NCBI GenBank assembly: GCA_002469895.1
Contig: DKOA01000046.1
Location: 36,184 to 100,183, forward strand
Origin: Opitutia bacterium UBA7374
Lineage (GTDB): Bacteria; Verrucomicrobiota; Verrucomicrobiia; Opitutales; Coraliomargaritaceae
DNA: 64,000 nt
Direction of reading: 5' to 3'
Part shown: one piece after another, positions 60,017 to 64,000 of the stretch
Layout: each line of letters begins with the position of its first letter
Position numbering within the stretch: the stretch's first letter is position 1
The notes under the pieces: generated by a model
Databases searched by the model: none
Told to the model about the DNA's origin: nothing
What the model saw: only the letters and a program-made list of their open reading frames with translations
Position numbers and translations under genes: made by a program

Positions 60017-60172
60017 GATATGCAGGGAAAAGGGGTGGAAACTAGGTTTGGCTAGGGTCCTGTCAATTGGAATTTTCAGGGAAAGCGTCTCTTTGCCGCT
60101 TTTTTGTTGCCAATGATGTGCATCCGGTCATTTTGCTGCGTTTCCCGTAACAATTCCAAAGGAGATACGACT

Positions 60173-60382
60173 TTGAGAGACGACTATTTACACCAAGCTC
60201 AAGAAATCATCACTGACCCGATGATTTTGATCAATGTGGTCTCGCGTCGAGCGAAGCAACTCAAGGGTGGTTACAAGCCTTTGATTGAATCGCTTGAGCG
60301 TTTGTCTGCTGAGGACATGGCCCTGCGTGAAATCATCGAGGGCAAGATCACTTATCAGCTTGACGAGCCTGAGGAAGCGTAG
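60173..60382 (+). CDS. rpoZ: RNA polymerase omega subunit
   Basis: This 69-residue protein matches bacterial omega subunits: DDYLHQAQEIITDPMILINV, VSRRAKQLKGGYKPLIESL and MALREIIEGKITYQLDEPEE. I chose the TTG at 60173 because AAAGGAG ends nine bases before it and the N-terminus then fits the family. The frame runs upstream to an ATG at 60104, but that adds 23 residues with no similarity. smpB follows on the same strand. Confidence 0.9.
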   Translation: MRDDYLHQAQEIITDPMILINVVSRRAKQLKGGYKPLIESLERLSAEDMALREIIEGKITYQLDEPEEA

Positions 60383-60465
60383 GGTCTGGCACCGCCGGTT
60401 CAGCCTGCTCCTACGTCGCAATTGCGACCTACCCGGCTCATTCCAGAGTGGAGCCCCAGCAGACC

Positions 60466-60942
60466 GTGAGTGCAAAAAAAAAGAAGGCGGACGACCGCTA
60501 CAAAGAGATTCGCAACGCGAAGGCGTCGCATAACTTTTTTGTGGGCGATCGTTTAGAGGCGGGCGTTGAACTCCTCGGCACCGAGGTTAAGGCGATCCGT
60601 ATGGCCAATGCGCAACTAAACGATTCTTTTTGTCGGATCGAGAAGCGGCAGGTCTGGCTCTACAATGCACACATCGGGGCTTACGAGTTTGGTAATTTCC
60701 AGAATCATCCGCCCCGCCGGAAGCGTAAGTTACTCTTGAACCGGCGTGAGATCGACAAATTGGTCGGCGCCATCGATGCGGGCGGGAAGACGCTGGTACC
60801 ACTGCGTATCTATATGAAGCACGGGCTGATCAAAGTGGAGATCGCGCTTTGTACCGGCAAGAAGATGCACGACAAGCGGGAGACGCTGAAGCGAAAAGTC
60901 GTCATGCGAGAGACCGAGCGCGAGATGCGCCGCGGTCGCTAA
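60466..60942 (+). CDS. smpB: SsrA-binding protein
   Basis: SmpB delivers tmRNA to stalled ribosomes. The 158-residue protein has NAKASHNFFVGDRLEAGVEL, LGTEVKAIRMANAQLNDSFC, AHIGAYEFGNFQNHPPRRKR, KLLLNRREIDKL and the basic tail KKMHDKRETLKRKVVMRET. The start is a GTG, here taken at 60466 (MSAKKKKADDRYKEI); another GTG at 60448 would add six residues. No ssrA gene is in the window. Confidence 0.95.
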   Translation: MSAKKKKADDRYKEIRNAKASHNFFVGDRLEAGVELLGTEVKAIRMANAQLNDSFCRIEKRQVWLYNAHIGAYEFGNFQNHPPRRKRKLLLNRREIDKLVGAIDAGGKTLVPLRIYMKHGLIKVEIALCTGKKMHDKRETLKRKVVMRETEREMRRGR

Positions 60943-60978
60943 GCAAGTATCTGCTAGAGTGGGATTTTACGATCCGGA

Positions 60979-63171
60979 TCAAATATAGGTGGCAATCACC
61001 AGAGCGACTACGCTCATTAGTTTGAGCAGGATGTTGAGGGAGGGCCCGGATGTATCCTTGAAGGGGTCCCCTACAGTATCGCCGACGACAGCGGCCTTAT
61101 GCGCTTCACTGCCTTTTTTCAACTCCGTATCGTTTACCGTATAGCCTTCTTCAATCATCTTCTTGGCATTGTCCCAGGCACCACCGGCGTTGGACTGGAA
61201 GAGTGCCATGAGTACACCGGTGGCGGTTACGCCGGCAAGTAGACCGCCGAGCATTTGGGCGCCTCCAATGAAGCCGACGGCGACCGGAGCGGCCACCGCA
61301 AGGAGGCCGGGTTTGACCATTTCTCGGATGGCTGCGTTAGTCGAGATCTCCACACACTTGCCGTATTCGGCTTGATCCAGTGCTTCGTCAAAGGTCTTAC
61401 GGTCTTCCTCTGACCAGTCCTCGGTTGATTTTCCTTCATTGCGATTGAGTGCCTCCAGTCCTTTGCGCAGGCCGGGAATGTCGCGGAATTGGCGGCGCAC
61501 TTCTTCGATCATCGACATCGCGGCGCGTCCCACCGCTTCCATTGAGAGGGCGGAAAAGAGGAAGGGCAGCATGGCGCCGACAAAGAGAGCAGCGAATACT
61601 TTGGGGTCAGTGACTTCGATGACCAGTGTCATGCCATTAGCTTGTTCCCAGGTAGTTTTGAAAGCAGCAAAGAGAGCCAGAGCAGTGAGCGCGGCAGAGC
61701 CGATGGCGAAGCCTTTTCCGATGGCTGCGGTGGTATTGCCCACAGCATCCAGCTTGTCGGTGCGCTGGCGCACTTCAGCGGGCAATTCACTCATTTCAGC
61801 GATGCCACCGGCGTTATCCGAAATGGGGCCATATGCGTCGACCGCAAGTTGGATGCCTGTGTTGGAGAGCATCCCTACGGCAGCGATGGCGATGCCGTAG
61901 AGACCGGCCAGTTCGTAAGCACCGAGGATAGTAGCAGCCAGGATGAGGATCGGTAGGGCGGTCGAAAGCATGCCCACACCAAGACCGGCGATGATGTTTG
62001 TCGCGGCTCCGGTGAGGGACTGTCGGACAATGGCGATGACTGGTTTCTTCCCAGTTCCGGTATAGTGTTCCGTAGTGTAACCGATGAGAATGCCGGAGAT
62101 CAGGCCGAGAGCGATGGCGCCGAATACGCCCAAGGCTCCATATTCATTGCCTTGGTATTCCCACTGGGCCGGTAACAATTTAGCGGTAGCCAGATAAGTC
62201 CCGGCAAGAAAGAGGCCACCGGCGATGAGTTCTCCTTTATTCAGCGCGGTGTGTGGGTCGCCGCCGTCTTTAACGCGAACAAAAAAAGTGCCGATGATGG
62301 AGGTAAGGATGCCGATGCCTGCCAATGTCAGTGGCAAGAGTACCGCGGCTAGGGGTAGATCGGCAAATGCGGGAAGCACCATAAAGACAGAGCCTAGAAC
62401 CATCGTGCCGATGATCGAGCCGACGTAGGACTCAAAGAGATCGGCGCCCATGCCGGCAACATCACCTACGTTATCGCCTACATTATCTGCGATGGTTGCC
62501 GGGTTGAGCGGGTGATCTTCCGGTATCCCGGCTTCGACTTTGCCGACGAGGTCGGCACCTACATCGGCCGCCTTCGTATAAATGCCGCCGCCGACCCGGG
62601 CAAAGAGGGCAATCGAAGAGGCGCCAAAAGAAAATCCGGTGACGATGGTCATGACCGAGGCAATGGCTTCGGGGCCAGTGCCGATGGCTGATGAAAATAC
62701 TAACAATAAGACTCCGAGGCCAAATACGCCTAGGCCGACCACGCCCATTCCCATGACTGAGCCTCCGGCGAAAGCGATCTTCAAGCCTTCGCCAAGGCTG
62801 GTTCTGGCTCCATGTGTGGTGCGTACATTTGCCTTGGTCGCTACCCGCATACCAATGAAGCCGGCCAGAGCTGAACAGAGTGCGCCAAGGATGAAGGAAA
62901 CCGCGGTGAAGGGAGAGCTGGTTTCTGGATTGGCTAAGCCGCCGAAGAGCAGGAGCAGGGCAATGGAGAGAACAAAAATCGAGAGGACCCGGTACTCTGC
63001 CTTGAGGAAGGCCATTGCGCCAACCGAGATGTTCTCAGCGATCCGCTCCATGCGCTCACTGCCGGGATTCTGCCGGCTCACCCAAGCAGATTTCCAAAAT
63101 GTAAAACCGAGTGCGATGAGTCCGAACAATGGGATGCAATAGAAGAACAGTTCAGGGCTAGTATTTGGCAT
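60979..63171 (-). CDS. hppA: Membrane-bound ion-pumping pyrophosphatase
   Basis: This 730-residue protein couples pyrophosphate hydrolysis to pumping protons or sodium ions across the membrane. It has about 16 membrane helices. The active-site loops are present: [53 protein letters not shown] and the C-terminal [16 protein letters not shown] with [20 protein letters not shown]. The stretch [20 protein letters not shown] has alanine where potassium-independent enzymes have lysine, so a K+-dependent enzyme is expected. Na+ versus H+ specificity is not decided by these motifs. Confidence 0.95.
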   Translation of the reverse strand: MPNTSPELFFYCIPLFGLIALGFTFWKSAWVSRQNPGSERMERIAENISVGAMAFLKAEYRVLSIFVLSIALLLLFGGLANPETSSPFTAVSFILGALCSALAGFIGMRVATKANVRTTHGARTSLGEGLKIAFAGGSVMGMGVVGLGVFGLGVLLLVFSSAIGTGPEAIASVMTIVTGFSFGASSIALFARVGGGIYTKAADVGADLVGKVEAGIPEDHPLNPATIADNVGDNVGDVAGMGADLFESYVGSIIGTMVLGSVFMVLPAFADLPLAAVLLPLTLAGIGILTSIIGTFFVRVKDGGDPHTALNKGELIAGGLFLAGTYLATAKLLPAQWEYQGNEYGALGVFGAIALGLISGILIGYTTEHYTGTGKKPVIAIVRQSLTGAATNIIAGLGVGMLSTALPILILAATILGAYELAGLYGIAIAAVGMLSNTGIQLAVDAYGPISDNAGGIAEMSELPAEVRQRTDKLDAVGNTTAAIGKGFAIGSAALTALALFAAFKTTWEQANGMTLVIEVTDPKVFAALFVGAMLPFLFSALSMEAVGRAAMSMIEEVRRQFRDIPGLRKGLEALNRNEGKSTEDWSEEDRKTFDEALDQAEYGKCVEISTNAAIREMVKPGLLAVAAPVAVGFIGGAQMLGGLLAGVTATGVLMALFQSNAGGAWDNAKKMIEEGYTVNDTELKKGSEAHKAAVVGDTVGDPFKDTSGPSLNILLKLMSVVALVIATYI

Positions 63172-63472
63172 AATGTGGGATTATTTGTGAATAGTTGGAA
63201 TTTTTACTAAATAATCTCTAGAATCAGAAATTAGTAAAGTGAATTGTTCCAACTTTGTAGCTGACCAGCAGCTTATTTTGCGGTGAAAAGGATGTCTGCT
63301 AGCTGCCGCGAAGGTGGATCAATGCCAAAATGGCTTATCCTCTGGAAAGCAAATGGGCATGACGACAGGCAGAAACTACCGCCGGAGGCTGCTACTGGCG
63401 GTGATTTGTGAAGCGGGTCCAACCCCTATCTGCGCTGGCCCACTTTATAAAATTCTTATCTCAGGATCGCTA
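63172..63472. other. Intergenic region between hppA and TM2 genes
   Basis: This is about 300 bases without a credible gene. The left part is AT-rich and should hold the hppA promoter. Around 63381-63405 ACCGCC and GGCGGT can pair around a 13-base loop, which may form the 3' end of the TM2 transcript, but no clear T-run follows. No repeats or RNA genes are seen. Confidence 0.45.
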
Positions 63473-63736
63473 TCAGGACGCTTTGAGAATGAGGCCATTT
63501 TTGTCTGTAAATTTTCCACAGACGATAAGGATAAAATCGACAATTGTCCAAATGCCGAATCCACCGATTGTAAATAACATAAGGATGCCGGTCCCAACTT
63601 TGCCGACGTAGAAGCGGTGGACTCCTAAATAGCCCAGAAAAAAGCACAATAGGATGCATGGGATGAAGCCTTTTTCGCTGGTTTGGGGTTTGTCGGTATG
63701 TTGTAGAGCGATGTTTTCTGTATGTATTTCGTTCAT
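63473..63736 (-). CDS. TM2 domain protein
   Basis: This 87-residue membrane protein has a polar N-terminus of 22 residues, then two helices (GFIPCILLCFFLGYLGVHRF, GTGILMLFTIGGFGIWTIVD) with the TM2 signature G-x-x-G-x-H-R-F-Y-x-G and the D-F-x-x-I end motif. The function of the family is unclear. It follows another TM2-like gene by four bases. Confidence 0.85.
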   Translation of the reverse strand: MNEIHTENIALQHTDKPQTSEKGFIPCILLCFFLGYLGVHRFYVGKVGTGILMLFTIGGFGIWTIVDFILIVCGKFTDKNGLILKAS

Positions 63737-63740
63737 AATT

Positions 63741-64000
63741 TCAATGAGTGGGGGTGAGTTGCTGCCCGGGATAGCAAATAGTCTTACCCTTGCCGTCCCT
63801 AAAAGAGCCGGTCAGCAGCAGGATGGTGATGGTTAACGTATGCAGGTAGTCCACAGCGAGAAATGCCAGTGCCCAGACTAGTTGACCGGTGAGGTAGAAA
63901 TAAAGGGTCGCAACAAAGAGCCCGAAGTCGATCAGGCCTTCCAGATAACGACCCAAATAAAAGTGATGCACCCCGATCACGCCGAAAATAGCGGATAGAC
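63741..64000 (-). CDS. TM2-like membrane protein, 5' end outside the window
   Basis: The frame is open to the right window edge; the visible part reads AIFGVIGVHHFYLGRYLEG, with the TM2 entry motif G-x-H-H-F-Y-x-G-R, then two helices (DFGLFVATLYFYLTGQLVWA, FLAVDYLHTLTITILLLTGS). A GTG at 63980 could serve as a start but would cut off the first helix, so the real start is probably upstream of the window. It is the first of a pair with the neighbouring TM2 gene. Confidence 0.75.
   Translation of the reverse strand, partial: LSAIFGVIGVHHFYLGRYLEGLIDFGLFVATLYFYLTGQLVWALAFLAVDYLHTLTITILLLTGSFRDGKGKTICYPGQQLTPTH

Overview
The window looks like a contiguous stretch of core chromosome from a Verrucomicrobiota bacterium, most likely class Opitutae (Puniceicoccales or Opitutales). 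The clues are a PEP-CTERM sorting signal, a cassette of five type II-style prepilins of the kind common in Verrucomicrobia, a TPR/ExbB/ExbD/ExbD operon, a DUF2256-cryptochrome-DUF2805 cluster, and moderate GC with tightly packed genes. Assignment to order is inference. There are no rRNA genes, CRISPR arrays, insertion sequences or recognisable prophage genes.

Layout. 0.1-7.7 kb: scpB, pheA, an unknown protein, a TauE/SafE-like membrane protein, an acidic unknown, pyrD and the lipB-lipA pair. 7.7-11.6 kb: gltX, a DEAD-box RNA helicase and trhO. 11.7-15.2 kb: five consecutive prepilin-like genes with no assembly ATPase or secretin in sight. 15.3-22.5 kb: an RNase D-like exonuclease, an MBL-fold hydrolase, a metallophosphoesterase, an unknown protein, a lipoprotein, an M23 peptidase, a DeoC homologue that has lost its Schiff-base lysine, and mutL. 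22.5-24.3 kb: no convincing protein gene. Instead there is a roughly 0.9-kb, GC-richer island dense with perfect hairpins that ends in a strong intrinsic terminator, best explained as a large structured non-coding RNA. 24.3-30.7 kb: a PEP-CTERM protein, tRNA-Met(CAT), riboflavin synthase, an arsenic-resistance operon (arsR, Cys-rich peptide, ArsP-type permease, arsC, aquaporin) and a divergent CstA-like carrier that shares a palindromic promoter/operator with it. 30.7-45.7 kb: a dGTPase-like HD protein, a secreted unknown, a CrtI-like oxidoreductase, the TPR-TPR-ExbB-ExbD-ExbD-vWA operon, a membrane protein, recN and a PpiD-like foldase. 45.8-49.8 kb: a photoreactivation/alkylation-repair island. 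49.8-59.1 kb: argC-J-B-D-F followed by purL. 59.2-64 kb: rplM-rpsI, rpoZ, smpB, a membrane pyrophosphatase and two TM2-domain genes, the last cut by the window edge.

Functional groups. The arginine operon is complete from N-acetylglutamate to citrulline. lipB-lipA form the lipoylation pair. The ars genes would sense arsenite (CVC motif in ArsR), reduce arsenate (ArsC) and move arsenicals out (permease, aquaporin). The repair island combines two photolyase-family flavoproteins with Ogt and three small partner proteins. The TPR/TolQR operon probably uses the proton motive force to act on the envelope.

The most unusual items are the large structured RNA, the Lys-to-Gln DeoC, the FAD-first photolyase-like protein with an antisense-overlapping partner gene, the ars operon's Cys-rich peptide and arginine-less aquaporin, and the shared ars/cstA palindrome. 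All family calls come from reading motifs by eye; no database search was run.
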